A stretch of 64,000 bases of DNA, from the NCBI RefSeq assembly GCF_013410105.1, contig NZ_JACCCJ010000001.1:1550001-1614000 (forward strand), written 5' to 3'. The notes under the pieces were generated by a model. It was given only the letters and a program-made list of their open reading frames with translations. It was not told the origin of the DNA and made no database searches. Both the position numbers and the translations under genes were made by a program. Numbering within the stretch: position 1 is the stretch's first letter; every line of letters begins with the position of its first letter. This stretch comes from Sphingopyxis sp. JAI108. GTDB taxonomy: Bacteria; Pseudomonadota; Alphaproteobacteria; Sphingomonadales; Sphingomonadaceae. Shown piece by piece: positions 9,354 to 19,133 of the stretch.

Positions 9354-9439
9354 GGCTTTAGCGGCAAAAGCCGGTCGCTGGCTAGCGGGCGCCGGGCCGC
9401 CAGTCGAAGCGGCGCGCGCCTTGGTCGAAAGCCGGCGAC

Positions 9440-10903
9440 TTAGCCGCCCCCGGACCGAGGCAATGCCCGGCGCCAGCCGCCACGCTTGTATATGGCCCAT
9501 GCCATCGCCAGCGAGGCGAGCGACGACAGCGGGAAGCTCCACCAGAGGATGTCGCTGCCGACCGCGGAATAGCCGAAATAATAGATGCCGAGGCGGATCG
9601 GGAACATCGACAGGAACAGGATGACGAGCGGCGGCACGACCGAGCCGTTGGCGCGCAAGGTGCTGATGAGCACGATCGTCGTGCCGAAGGGCAGGAAAGT
9701 CCAGGTCGCGATCAGCTGGATATTGCGCGCAACGTCGATCGCCGGGCTTTCGCCGCCGAGGAACAGCGCGAGCGCGGCACGGTCGAACGCCAGGAGGAGC
9801 GCGATGAGCACGCCGGTCATCGCGAGGTTGATCGCGATGCCGCTGTTCGTCACCGAGGATACGCGGTCCCAGCGCCCGGCGCCGATATTCTGCGCCGCCA
9901 TCGAACTGACCGCCGCGCCGACCGCGAGCGCGGGCATCTGGATATAGTTCCAGAGCTGCAATGTCGCGCCATAGGCTGCGGCGGTGACGAGCCCCTCGCG
10001 GTTGACGAGCCCGACCATCACGAGTCCGGCGCCCGAGATGACGAGCATCTGCGCGCCCATCGGCAGGCCGCGCCCGATGATGAAGCGCAGCTCGCTCCAT
10101 TTGGGAAGAAGGTATGACAGTTCGCGGCCGCGCAGGCGGAGAACATGGTTCTTCGCGTAGAACCAGCCGATCATGCCCGCGAGGCTGATCGTCCCGGCGA
10201 GCGCAGTCGCGAGCGCGCTGCCCGCGATCCCCAGGCGCGGGAAGGGGCCGAGGCCGAGGATCAGCACGGGGTTGAAGACGATGTCGAGCACGACCGCGAG
10301 GATCATGAAGCGGAGCGGCGTCACGGCATCGCCCGCGCCGCGCGAGGCCATCATCAGCGTCACCGATAGCATCGACGCGGGAACCGCGAGGAAGGTGACG
10401 CGGAGATAATCATGCGCGAGCCCGAAGGCTTCGGGCGGGGTCTCGAGCCAACGCAATATCTGGTCCGACGCGAACCAGCCGACAATCGCGATGACGATCG
10501 AAAAGATCAGCGCAAGGCCGATCACGCCGCCGGTCGCGCGCCGCGCAGCGTCGATATCGCCGCGCCCGATCGACTGCCCAATCAACACCGTGGCCGCCAT
10601 GCCGAAGCCGAAGAAGGCGCCGAACATCAGAAACATGATGATATTGGCGTTGGCGGTCGCGGCGAGCGCGCCCTCGCCGAGGAATTGCCCGACCCAGATC
10701 GAGTTCACCGATCCCGACAGCGTCTGGAGAATGTTCGACGCGAGCGTCGGCAGCGCGAAGAGGATCAGCGTCTTGGTGATCGGCCCCTGGGTCAGGTCCA
10801 TCCGCCCGGCGCCGCGCGCGGTCTGGCGCGGCGGGACCGGGCTGGCAGCCGGGTCCGCCGCCGCCGCGACCGGCGTCGGCGTGACGGGGACCTCTTCGTT
10901 CAC
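9440..10903 (-). CDS. MATE-family multidrug/metabolite efflux transporter
   Basis: A 487-residue membrane protein with 12 predicted helices in two MatE repeats. [23 protein letters not shown] opens the first repeat and [23 protein letters not shown] the second. MATE carriers export cationic drugs or metabolites by Na+/H+ antiport. The start codon is GTG at 10901-10903, overlapping the valS stop (GTGA), which implies translational coupling. The first 34 residues are Pro/Ala-rich and unconserved in appearance, so an internal ATG at 10799-10801 ([10 protein letters not shown]) is a plausible alternative. Pairing with valS is probably positional only. Confidence 0.9.
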   Translation of the reverse strand: MNEEVPVTPTPVAAAADPAASPVPPRQTARGAGRMDLTQGPITKTLILFALPTLASNILQTLSGSVNSIWVGQFLGEGALAATANANIIMFLMFGAFFGFGMAATVLIGQSIGRGDIDAARRATGGVIGLALIFSIVIAIVGWFASDQILRWLETPPEAFGLAHDYLRVTFLAVPASMLSVTLMMASRGAGDAVTPLRFMILAVVLDIVFNPVLILGLGPFPRLGIAGSALATALAGTISLAGMIGWFYAKNHVLRLRGRELSYLLPKWSELRFIIGRGLPMGAQMLVISGAGLVMVGLVNREGLVTAAAYGATLQLWNYIQMPALAVGAAVSSMAAQNIGAGRWDRVSSVTNSGIAINLAMTGVLIALLLAFDRAALALFLGGESPAIDVARNIQLIATWTFLPFGTTIVLISTLRANGSVVPPLVILFLSMFPIRLGIYYFGYSAVGSDILWWSFPLSSLASLAMAWAIYKRGGWRRALPRSGGG

Positions 10904-13653
10904 CCCAGCCGCGCCAGTGCGGCGGTCAGGCGGTCGGCTTCGGCTTCCTTGGCGGCGTGGTCGACGCGCGCCTTTTCGACCGCTTCGGGCTTGGCGCGTT
11001 CGACGAAGGACGCGTTGTTCAGGCGGCCGGCGAGGCCATCGCGTTCTTTCGTCGCGGCGGCGAGCGCCTTGGTCAGCCGGTCGCGTTCGGAGGCGATGTC
11101 GATGACGCCCTCGAGCGGCACGGTGATCGTCTCGCCCTCGACGACGAGCTGCGCCGCGGCGCCCGCGGGGGCGAGGTCGAAGCTGACCGTCTCAAGACGT
11201 GCGAGGCGGTCGAGCTGCGCGGCGAGCTTGTCGGTGCGGCGCTTGAGCGACACCGGGAAATGCGCGGTCAGGCGCGCGCCCGGCGGCAGACCAAGCTCGG
11301 CCTTGGCAGTCCGCAATTCGCTGACGAGCTTGATCAGCCAGTCGATGTCGGCGCTGGCGTCGGCATCGTGCGCGGCGTTCGGCGTGGGCCATTTGGCGGT
11401 GATCAGCGGATAGTCGGCGCGATCGCCAAGCCCGGTCCACAGCTCTTCCGTGATGAACGGCATGAACGGGTGGAGCATGACGAGGATCTGGTCGAGCACC
11501 CAGCCCGCGACCGCCTTCGTCTCGTCGTCGATCGACCCTTTGATCAGTTCGAGATACCAGTCGCAGAAACGGTCCCACGCGAAGCTGTAGATCGCATTCG
11601 CGGCCTCGTCGAAACGATAGGCGGCGAAGGCACTTTCCATCGCGGCGACGGTCGCGGCGACCTCGCCGATGATCCAGCGGTTGACCGGGAGCGTCGCGGC
11701 GGGCGCCTCGAAGCTGGTCGAGGCCGAAATGCCGTTGGCTTCGCAGAAACGCGCGGCGTTCCACAGCTTGGTCGCGAAGTTGCGATAGCCGGCGAGGCGG
11801 GCGTCATCCATCTTGATGTCGCGGCCCTGGCTTTCCATCGCCGACATGAAAAAGCGCAGCGCGTCGGCGCCGTACTGGTCGATCAGCCCGAGCGGGTCGA
11901 CGACATTGCCCTTCGACTTCGACATCTTCGCGCCGTCGGGCGCGCGGACGAGGCCGTGGAGGTAGAGCGTCTTCCACGGCACGTCGCCCATGAACTCCAT
12001 CCCCTGCATCGCCATGCGGGCATCCCAGAAGAAGAGGATGTCGAAGCCGGAGATGAGCACGTCATTGGGGTAATGGCGCTTCAGCAGTTCGCTATTCTCG
12101 GGCCAGCCGAGCGTTGCGAAGGGCCAGAGGGCGGAGGAGAACCAGGTGTCGAGGACGTCCTCGTCGCGGGTCAGGGCGACACCGGCGCCCGCTTCGGCTT
12201 GCGCCTCTTCCTCGGTTTCAGCGACAAAGATGCGGCCGTCCTCGGCGTACCACGCCGGAATCCGGTGCCCCCACCACAGCTGACGCGAGACGCACCAGGG
12301 CTGGATATTTTCCATCCAGTTGAAGAAGGTCTTTTCCCACGTCTTGGGGACGATGTTGATGCGCCCGTCGCGCACCGCCTGAATCGGCGGCTGCGCCAGC
12401 GTCTTGGCGTCGACATACCATTGGTCGGTCAGCATCGGCTCGATCACGACGCCGCCACGGTCGCCGAACGGCTGCATGATCAGCTTGTCCTCGACCTTGA
12501 CCATCAGCCCTTCGGCATCGATGTCGGCGACGACGCGCCCCCGCGCTTCATAACGATCGAGCCCGCGATATTCTTCGGGAACGAGGTTGAGCGCGTCGAT
12601 TTCGGCCGGGGTCGCGGTCGCGCCCCTGGCGATTTCGACCGCGCGCGCGGCGGCTTCGGCGTAGGGTGGACCATCGGCGCGCATCGCGGCGACTTCGTCC
12701 ATCAGGCGATACATCGGAATGCCGTTGCGTTGCGCGACGCCATAGTCGTTTTCGTCATGCGCGCCGGTGATCTTGACCGCGCCCGACCCGAAATGCGGAT
12801 CGGGATATTCGTCGGTGATGATCGGGATCAGGCGGCGATGTTCCTTGGGCCCGACGGGGATTTCGCAATATTTGCCCACGATAGGCCGATAGCGCTCGTC
12901 GTCGGGATGCACCGCAACGGCGCCGTCGCCGAGCATCGTTTCGGGGCGCGTCGTCGCGATCGAAATATAGTCGCGCTCTTCCTCGAACAAGACATTGCCG
13001 TCGGCGTCGCGCTCGACATAGGTGTAGGTTTCGCCATCCGCGAGCGGATATTTGAAATGCCACATATGGCCCGGCACTTCGTGCGATTCGACTTCGAGGT
13101 CGGAGATCGCGGTCTTGAGCGCGGGATCCCAGTTCACCAGGCGCTTGTCGCGGTAGATCAGACCCTTCTTGTGGAGGTCGACGAATACCTTGACCACCGC
13201 ACGCGTGAAATGCGGATCCATCGTGAACTGCTCGCGCGACCAGTCCATCGAGCAGCCGAGACGGCGGAGCTGGCGGGTAATCTGGCCGCCGCTGGTCGCC
13301 TTCCATTCCCAGACCTTGTCGACGAACTCGTCGCGCGTGAAGTCGGTGCGCTTTTGCTGGCGTTCGTTGAGCTGGCGCTCGACAACCATCTGCGTCGCGA
13401 TGCCGGCATGGTCCATCCCGACGATCCAGAGGGCATCCTTGCCGCGCAGCCGCTCGTAGCGGACGAGCACGTCCTGCAGCGTATTGTCGAGCGCATGGCC
13501 GATATGCAGCGCGCCGGTGACGTTCGGCGGCGGGTTGACGATCGTGAAGGGTGTCGCGTCGGGGCGCGCGGGACGGAAGAGTCCACGGCTTTCCCATTCA
13601 TGGGCCCATTTCGCCTCGATAGCGGCGGGATCGAATGTTTTTTCCATCGGCAT
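10900..13653 (-). CDS. valS: Valine-tRNA ligase
   Basis: ValRS charges tRNA-Val in the cytoplasm. The 917-residue protein carries the class I HIGH motif ([19 protein letters not shown], residues about 40-58), the CP1 editing domain ([17 protein letters not shown]), the KMSKS loop ([14 protein letters not shown]), the anticodon-binding region ([14 protein letters not shown]) and the C-terminal coiled coil ([21 protein letters not shown]) specific to ValRS. The length is normal. Two ATGs (13651-13653 and 13645-13647) are possible starts. Its stop overlaps the start of the MATE gene. A palindromic repeat lies in the gap upstream. Confidence 0.98.
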   Translation of the reverse strand: MPMEKTFDPAAIEAKWAHEWESRGLFRPARPDATPFTIVNPPPNVTGALHIGHALDNTLQDVLVRYERLRGKDALWIVGMDHAGIATQMVVERQLNERQQKRTDFTRDEFVDKVWEWKATSGGQITRQLRRLGCSMDWSREQFTMDPHFTRAVVKVFVDLHKKGLIYRDKRLVNWDPALKTAISDLEVESHEVPGHMWHFKYPLADGETYTYVERDADGNVLFEEERDYISIATTRPETMLGDGAVAVHPDDERYRPIVGKYCEIPVGPKEHRRLIPIITDEYPDPHFGSGAVKITGAHDENDYGVAQRNGIPMYRLMDEVAAMRADGPPYAEAAARAVEIARGATATPAEIDALNLVPEEYRGLDRYEARGRVVADIDAEGLMVKVEDKLIMQPFGDRGGVVIEPMLTDQWYVDAKTLAQPPIQAVRDGRINIVPKTWEKTFFNWMENIQPWCVSRQLWWGHRIPAWYAEDGRIFVAETEEEAQAEAGAGVALTRDEDVLDTWFSSALWPFATLGWPENSELLKRHYPNDVLISGFDILFFWDARMAMQGMEFMGDVPWKTLYLHGLVRAPDGAKMSKSKGNVVDPLGLIDQYGADALRFFMSAMESQGRDIKMDDARLAGYRNFATKLWNAARFCEANGISASTSFEAPAATLPVNRWIIGEVAATVAAMESAFAAYRFDEAANAIYSFAWDRFCDWYLELIKGSIDDETKAVAGWVLDQILVMLHPFMPFITEELWTGLGDRADYPLITAKWPTPNAAHDADASADIDWLIKLVSELRTAKAELGLPPGARLTAHFPVSLKRRTDKLAAQLDRLARLETVSFDLAPAGAAAQLVVEGETITVPLEGVIDIASERDRLTKALAAATKERDGLAGRLNNASFVERAKPEAVEKARVDHAAKEAEADRLTAALARLG

Positions 13654-13710
13654 AGCCGGGCGCCTTTGCCAGTCGGGGGCGAAGGCGGCAAGGGGGGAAC
13701 GAACCCATCC

Positions 13711-13785
13711 TCGTCATGCCGGACTTGATCCGGCATCCATTCCTGCGGCGAGGAAATGGACCCCGGATCAAGTCCGGGGTGACGA
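13711..13785. repeat. Palindromic intergenic repeat (CGTCA...CCGGACTTGATCCGG type)
   Basis: Two roughly 30-base arms are inverted repeats of each other with about four mismatches. Each arm is itself palindromic around CCGGACTTGATCCGG (arm 1) or CCGGATCAAGTCCGG (arm 2), so the element can fold into one long hairpin or a cruciform of two small ones. The ends are TCGTCA and TGACGA. It lies between the S9 peptidase gene and valS, both minus strand. The design resembles REP/BIME-like elements widespread in sphingomonad and caulobacter genomes. Confidence 0.75.
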
Positions 13786-13802
13786 TATAGGGAGAGGTGG
13801 GC

Positions 13803-15869
13803 TTACTTCTTTAAATGGCTGCCCATCCAGTTGAACACTGTCTGGTGCCACTGGACGCTGTTCGCGCCCTTCAGGACCCAATGATTCTCGTCGGGGAAGA
13901 CGAGCAGCTCTGACGGAACGCCGCGGCGCTGGAGCGCGGTGAAGGCGGCGAGGCCCTGACTGTAGGGGATGCGGAAATCCTTTTCGCCGGTGATCACCAG
14001 CATCGGGGTCTTCCACTTCGCGACATGATTGACCGGGTTCCACTTTTCGGGGTCGGTGCGTTCCCACCACGGGCCGCCATGATCCCATTCGTCGAACCAC
14101 AATTCCTCGGTCTCGAACGCCATCGCGCGCAGGTCGAACACGCCGTCGTGCTGGACGAGGCATTTGAAGCCGTCGGTCCACTGGCCCGCGATCCAGTTCA
14201 TCATATAGCCGCCATAGGAGGCGCCGAGCGCGCAGGCGTTGGTGAGGTCGAGCTGCGCATCCTGCTTGCCGGCGGCGGCGAAGCCGAGCTTAAGATCCTC
14301 GAGCGGTTTGCCGCCCCAATCCTTGTTGATGCTGTCGGTGAAGGCCTGACCATAGCCGGTCGAGCCGTGGAAATCGACGGTGACGACGCCGTAACCCTGC
14401 TCGGCGAAAAGGCGCGGGTTCCAGCGCGTCGACCAGCTGTTGCCAAAGCTGCCCTGCGGCCCGCCATGGACGATGAAGGCGACCGGCAGCTTGCCCGTGC
14501 TGTTGGCGGGCTTCAGGATCATGCCCCACACCTTGTCGCCATTCGCCCCGGCGAACTGGATCTTTTCGAGCTTCACCGGATCGAATTCGGCGAGCGCCGC
14601 TGCGTTGACGTTGGTGAGCTGGCCGACCTTGCCCTTGGCATCGCGGACGAAGAGATCGGTGGGCAGGAGCGCGCTGTTGCGCGAATAGAGCAAAGCGCCA
14701 CCGGGGAGCGGGGTGACGTCGCCGACATTGCCCTCGACCGCTTCCGGTGACGCCTTCAGCCGCTCAACCTTGCCCGTCGTGGCATCGACGCGGAACACCG
14801 GATGTTCGAGCGTGTCCTGCGCGGTGATATAGAGCGACTTGCCGTCGGGCGCCCAGGCGATCGAGCCGACAGAGCGATCCCATGCGTCGGTGAGCTTCTT
14901 CGTCTCGCCGCTTTCGAGGTTGCGCAGCATCAGAACGAGCCGGTCGGCCTCGTAGCCGGGCCGCGCCATCGCGGCATAAGCCAGCCATTTGCCGTCGGGC
15001 GAGGGGGTGGGGAGGGTGTCGGTCGCCTGATTGTCCTGCGTCAGGTTCACCGGCATCATCCGGCTGTCGACAAGCCAGCTGTAGATATCGAGGTTGGTCG
15101 ACATCGGTTCGTTGCGGTCGGCCTTGCGCAGCGTGAAAAAAACGGTGCGGCTGTCAGCGCCCCAGGCGAGTTCCTCGCCGCCGCCGAAGGGTTTGGAGGG
15201 AGTGTCGCCGATCAGGCCTGCGTCGGCCGGACGCGCGGCGATCGCCTTGCCGCCTTCGAGGTTGAAAACGAAGGGGCGGCTATAGGTGCCGGGGGTTTCC
15301 CAATGATCCCAGTGGCGCACGAAACCCGCGCCATCCTTGTAGAGACGGCCGGTGCCGGGACCGGGAAGCGTGCCCTTGTCCTTCGCCTCACAGCCGAAGT
15401 CGGTGCATTCCTTCGGAATGTCGCCCCATGCGAGCAGCTTTGATCCGTCTGGCGCAATCTTGAAACCCGCGACATCGGCCCTGGTATCGGTGACCTGCGT
15501 CGCGGCGCCGCCCGTCTTCGGATCGATACGCCACACCTGATCCTTGCCCGACGCGTTCGAGAGGAAATAGAGGAGGCCGTCATTGTCGAAGGCGGGGGAG
15601 GTTTCATTCTTGGCCGCGGTGTCGGCGATCGGCGTCGGTTTCGCGCCCTTTGCATTGCGGTCGACGAGCCAGAGCCCGGTCGATCGCTTGTAGGTTCCGC
15701 CCTCGGTCTCGGTCATCTGGAAGACGACCCAGCGCCCGTCGGGCGACGCGGTCGGCGCGGAGACGCGTTTCAAGATTGCTAGGTCCACCTCGGTCATCGG
15801 GCGGGCCAGGGCGGGGGAGGAAAGGGCGGCGGTGAGCGCGATCGCGCTGGTGAGGAGCATGTTACGCAT
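13803..15869 (-). CDS. Secreted S9-family (prolyl oligopeptidase-like) serine peptidase
   Basis: A 688-residue exported peptidase, probably releasing dipeptides or short peptides in the periplasm. The N-terminal signal peptide is cut near ALA-RP. Residues about 30-400 are WD40-like beta-propeller repeats (SPDGRWVVFQ, APDGSKLLAW, SPDGKWLAYA, APDGKSLYI). The C-terminal alpha/beta hydrolase domain has the nucleophile in GASYGGYMMN near 550, the acid in GEKDFRIPYSQ near 630 and the catalytic histidine in DENHWV near 661. The order and oxyanion motif HGGPQGSFG fit DPP-5/acylaminoacyl-peptidase types. It is the first minus-strand gene of this block, divergent from the HPP gene. Confidence 0.93.
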   Translation of the reverse strand: MRNMLLTSAIALTAALSSPALARPMTEVDLAILKRVSAPTASPDGRWVVFQMTETEGGTYKRSTGLWLVDRNAKGAKPTPIADTAAKNETSPAFDNDGLLYFLSNASGKDQVWRIDPKTGGAATQVTDTRADVAGFKIAPDGSKLLAWGDIPKECTDFGCEAKDKGTLPGPGTGRLYKDGAGFVRHWDHWETPGTYSRPFVFNLEGGKAIAARPADAGLIGDTPSKPFGGGEELAWGADSRTVFFTLRKADRNEPMSTNLDIYSWLVDSRMMPVNLTQDNQATDTLPTPSPDGKWLAYAAMARPGYEADRLVLMLRNLESGETKKLTDAWDRSVGSIAWAPDGKSLYITAQDTLEHPVFRVDATTGKVERLKASPEAVEGNVGDVTPLPGGALLYSRNSALLPTDLFVRDAKGKVGQLTNVNAAALAEFDPVKLEKIQFAGANGDKVWGMILKPANSTGKLPVAFIVHGGPQGSFGNSWSTRWNPRLFAEQGYGVVTVDFHGSTGYGQAFTDSINKDWGGKPLEDLKLGFAAAGKQDAQLDLTNACALGASYGGYMMNWIAGQWTDGFKCLVQHDGVFDLRAMAFETEELWFDEWDHGGPWWERTDPEKWNPVNHVAKWKTPMLVITGEKDFRIPYSQGLAAFTALQRRGVPSELLVFPDENHWVLKGANSVQWHQTVFNWMGSHLKK

Positions 15870-15999
15870 GGCGGGGGTTTAACGTCGCGGCGAGCCGGTT
15901 CAAGAGCCTAACGGCAAATCCAGCTTCGCGCGGCTCAATCAAACTTCACTGGATCGAAGCGCCATGATGGTCCATCGGCGCGGCGCAAAGGAGAATCGC

Positions 16000-16764
16000 G
16001 TGTTCCGGGCGCTGTCGACCACCACCATCCGCCTGTTCGTGCCGCTGCTCGCGGGTGCGAGCCTGCGTGACCGCGCGATTGGCAGTATTGGTGCGTTGAT
16101 CGGCATCGGTATCGCGGGCGCCGCCTGCTTCATCCTATTTCCTGCCGCGACGCCGTGGATCGTCGCGCCGATCGGCGCGTCAGCGGTGCTGCTGTTCGCG
16201 GTCCCGGCGAGTCCGCTCGCCCAGCCCTGGTCGATTGTTGGCGGGAATGTCATTTCGGCGGCGTTCGGGATCATCGTCGCCGGGCTGGTGCCCGAACCGG
16301 CGCTGGCTGCGGCGTTGGCCGTCGGCGGCGCGATCCTGACGATGTCGCTGCTTCGCTGCCTCCACCCGCCCGGTGGTGCTGCCGCATTGAGCGCAGTGAT
16401 CGGCGGACATACGCTGGCGTCGGGCCACGCCGGGCACCTGCTGCTGCCTGTCGCCGTCAATTCGCTGCTCCTCGTCGCGGCGGGCTGGGCCTTTCATCGC
16501 TTTTCGGGACACAGCTACCCCCACCGCGCGGCGCCGGTGGATGGAAAGCCCGTCGTTGCGGCGGCGCCGGCGGGCTTGCTGATGGATGATATCGACGCCG
16601 CACTCGACGATCTGGGCGAGACATTCGACATCGGCCGCGAGGATCTGGCGTTGCTGCTTGCCCGCGCCGAAGTCCACGCCGCCTCGCGGATCGGCCGGGC
16701 ACAACTCGATGCGGTCAAAAAGGTTCGTGGCGGGAAGACCGCGCGCGAGGTGGTAACGTCCTAA
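16000..16764 (+). CDS. HPP-family integral membrane protein
   Basis: A protein of about 254 residues with the HPP domain: four to five membrane helices and the diagnostic RCLHPPGGAAAL motif near residue 123. HPP proteins are implicated in nitrite transport in chloroplasts and cyanobacteria; bacterial roles are mostly unknown. I chose the GTG at 16000-16002 because AAAGGAG lies 6 bases upstream and the protein then starts MFRALSTTTIRL; an in-frame ATG at 15964 has no such site. The C-terminal 80 residues are soluble and helical (DDIDAALDDLGETFDIGREDLALLLARA) and lack the CBS pair found in longer relatives. Confidence 0.85.
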   Translation: MFRALSTTTIRLFVPLLAGASLRDRAIGSIGALIGIGIAGAACFILFPAATPWIVAPIGASAVLLFAVPASPLAQPWSIVGGNVISAAFGIIVAGLVPEPALAAALAVGGAILTMSLLRCLHPPGGAAALSAVIGGHTLASGHAGHLLLPVAVNSLLLVAAGWAFHRFSGHSYPHRAAPVDGKPVVAAAPAGLLMDDIDAALDDLGETFDIGREDLALLLARAEVHAASRIGRAQLDAVKKVRGGKTAREVVTS

Positions 16765-16817
16765 GATCGGACCTTTTTTGTCGGAACCACGGAGTTTGGT
16801 TCAACGCGATCAACGAG

Positions 16818-18080
16818 CTAGCGGATCAGCACGCCGCCCTTCATCACATGGTCGATCTTTTCGAGCACGGCGATGTCGGCGAGCGGATCGGCCTTTACCG
16901 CGACGAAATCGGCATAGCGGCCCGGTAGGATCGCGCCCACGTCGCCGCGCCCCATTTCCTCCGATGCGCGGCCGGTGGCCGACTGGATCGCCTGCATCGG
17001 CGTCATTCCATATTTGACCATGTTGCGGAACTGCCGCGCGTTCAGCCCGTGCGGATAGACGCCGGCGTCGGTCGCATAACCGATGTTGACGCCGAGTTCG
17101 ACCGCGCGGCGGAAGGCGGTGCGCTGGGCGTCGGTCGTCTCGCGATTCTTGCGCAGATACTCTTCGGGCCAGCCCTCCTTCGTGCCGATATCGTCGATGT
17201 AGGTGCCGTTATAGATGTCCATCGCGAGCCAGGTGCCGTTTTTCTTCGCGAGTTGCAGCGCCGCCTCGTCGGCGAGGCTGGCATGTTCGATGCTGTCGGC
17301 CCCGGCGTTGATCGCATTCTTGATCCCCTCGGCGCCGTGCGCGTGCGCTGTGACCTTCTTGCCGCGAGCATGCGCAACCTTCACGACCGCACGTAGCTGC
17401 TCGACGGTCATCTCGGGCGCGCCGGGCTCCGTGCCGATCGCGAGCACCGCGCCGGTCGCGATCGTCTTGATGAAGTCGGCACCGTGGTCGAGCAGATACG
17501 CCGTCTTCGCCACAGCCTCTTCGGGCGTCGCCGCGACGCCGAGGCGCATGTCCGGCGGCAATTGCTCGTTCGGGACGACGCCGTTGAGTTCGCCGCCGCC
17601 TTTCGGGATCGTGAGATAGGCGCCAGCCACCCACATGCGCGGACCCGGCACGTCGCCGCGGTCGATCGCATTGCGCAGCGTGACGTCGGTCAGCCCGCGA
17701 TAGGTGCCGACGTCGCGCACGCTGGTGAAACCCGCGTCGAGCGTGACCCGCGCGTTGCGCGCGCCGACAAGTGCCGTTTCGGCAGGCGATGCCTTCATCG
17801 GCGCGGCGAGATCGGCGCTCTGGCCAAGGTCGGCGAGGTGGGTGTGAAGGTCGATCAGGCCGGGGAGAACGGTGAAGTCCGACCAGTCGATGATCGTCGC
17901 ACCATCGGGCGCCTTTCCGCAGGCGCCGACCGCCTTGATGCGTTCGGCCTCGACGGTGATGCACTGGCCGGTGCGGACCGCGTTCGAGACGCCGTCGATC
18001 AGCCGACCCGCCGCTATATAGAGGGTTTCGGCCGAGGCCGGCGATGCCGCCAGAAAGGATACCGCGATCGCGGCGCTCAG
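16818..18080 (-). CDS. Exported metal-dependent amidohydrolase (imidazolonepropionase/prolidase-like)
   Basis: About 420 residues of the amidohydrolase superfamily. Metal ligands and the bridging lysine are visible: LIDLHTHL near 80, DFIKTIATGA near 203 (carbamylated Lys), TAHAHGAEG near 245, SIEHASL near 265 and YATDAGV near 335. Exported relatives cleave Xaa-Pro or Xaa-Arg/Lys dipeptides. A hydrophobic signal (SAAIAVSFLAASPASA-E) precedes the domain. There is no ATG, GTG or TTG near it: the only plausible start is a CTG at 18078-18080 that overlaps the stop of the zinc protease gene (CTGA). This suggests translational coupling through an unusual start codon. Confidence 0.82.
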   Translation of the reverse strand: MSAAIAVSFLAASPASAETLYIAAGRLIDGVSNAVRTGQCITVEAERIKAVGACGKAPDGATIIDWSDFTVLPGLIDLHTHLADLGQSADLAAPMKASPAETALVGARNARVTLDAGFTSVRDVGTYRGLTDVTLRNAIDRGDVPGPRMWVAGAYLTIPKGGGELNGVVPNEQLPPDMRLGVAATPEEAVAKTAYLLDHGADFIKTIATGAVLAIGTEPGAPEMTVEQLRAVVKVAHARGKKVTAHAHGAEGIKNAINAGADSIEHASLADEAALQLAKKNGTWLAMDIYNGTYIDDIGTKEGWPEEYLRKNRETTDAQRTAFRRAVELGVNIGYATDAGVYPHGLNARQFRNMVKYGMTPMQAIQSATGRASEEMGRGDVGAILPGRYADFVAVKADPLADIAVLEKIDHVMKGGVLIR

Positions 18081-18982
18081 ATGGCGGTATCGAAGGCGTT
18101 GCACTGGCGCGGATCCCCCGTTTGCAGGCCGCGGCGCAGCCAGGTCATGCGTTGTTCGCTCGTCCCGTGGGTGAAGCTTTCGGGAACCGGGCGCTGCCCC
18201 GCCGAGCGCATCAACGTGTCGTCGCCGATTGCATTGGCGGCGCGCATCGCCTCTTCCATGTCGCCCGGCTCCATCACCGGCTGGCCTGCGCTGTTGCGCG
18301 CGCGTGATGCCCAGACGCCGGCGTAGCAATCGGCCTGGAGTTCCATGCGGACCTGCAACGCATTGCCCTCGGCCTGCGAGGAGCGGCCCTGTGCGCTGCG
18401 GACCTGGTTCGAAATGCCGCTGATCGTCTGGATATGGTGGCCGACTTCGTGCGCGACGACATAGGCTTGCGCGGCGTCGCCAGCGGCGCCGAAACGCTGT
18501 TCGAGTTCGCGGAAGAAGGCGGTGTCGAGATAGACGCCCTGATCGGCGGGGCAATAGAAGGGCCCCATGGCCGCCTGAGCTGCACCGCAACCCGACCGGT
18601 TCTGGTCGGTGAAGAAATTGAGCGTGGGCTTTTGATAGCCGTTGATCAGGCTGCCCCATACCTCATGCGTCGAGCCGAAGACGTTGCACGCGAAGCGTTC
18701 GGCTTGGGTATCGCAGGCGACGTTCGCGCCGCTGCGGCTGTCGGCCATCGGATCGGTGGTGCCGCCGCCCATGCTCAGCATGTTCGCACCGGGGCCGAGC
18801 ACGAAAAACGCGACCGCGCCGAGCAGCAGGATCGTCCCGCAGCCCATCTTGCGGCCGAGCAACATCGGCAGGAAGCCGATCAGCAGCCCGCCGAGACCGC
18901 CGCCACCGCCCCCGCCAAAACCACCGCCGCCCCGGCCCAGATCGCGAATATCGTCTCCGGGATCATAATCGTCGAGGCGCAT
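18077..18982 (-). CDS. YpfJ-type neutral zinc metallopeptidase (membrane-anchored)
   Basis: A 301-residue protein of the putative neutral zinc metallopeptidase family (PF04228). It opens with MRLDDYDPGDD, a glycine-rich linker, and one membrane helix (GCGTILLLGAVAFFVLGPG, about 50-70). The periplasmic catalytic domain has VVAHEVGHHIQ near 174-184, a zinc HExxH, and QADCYAGVWA, which carries a further ligand. The ATG at 18980-18982 follows GGTGGAGAAG by about 6 bases; the upstream open frame adds only low-quality sequence. Physiological substrates of this family are unknown. It is coupled to the downstream amidohydrolase. Confidence 0.9.
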   Translation of the reverse strand: MRLDDYDPGDDIRDLGRGGGGFGGGGGGGLGGLLIGFLPMLLGRKMGCGTILLLGAVAFFVLGPGANMLSMGGGTTDPMADSRSGANVACDTQAERFACNVFGSTHEVWGSLINGYQKPTLNFFTDQNRSGCGAAQAAMGPFYCPADQGVYLDTAFFRELEQRFGAAGDAAQAYVVAHEVGHHIQTISGISNQVRSAQGRSSQAEGNALQVRMELQADCYAGVWASRARNSAGQPVMEPGDMEEAMRAANAIGDDTLMRSAGQRPVPESFTHGTSEQRMTWLRRGLQTGDPRQCNAFDTAI

Positions 18983-19133
18983 CGGGCTTCTCCACCGTAA
19001 GGGTCGTGTTCCCGGGAGTGTTACAGCAGCACCCGGTAATTGGAAGGGACTTCGCATCGAAGGAGGGCATTGCAATGACCCGTGGTGCGGTGCAACATGG
19101 ACGCCGCTCCAAGCCAGAGGATTGCCCCCGAGT

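Noticed and set aside
10957..13728. A 923-codon open frame on the plus strand opposite valS
   Set aside because: valS is unmistakable on the other strand. Long antisense frames are expected in DNA with very high third-position GC, and the product is basic/acidic low-complexity with no domain or ribosome site.
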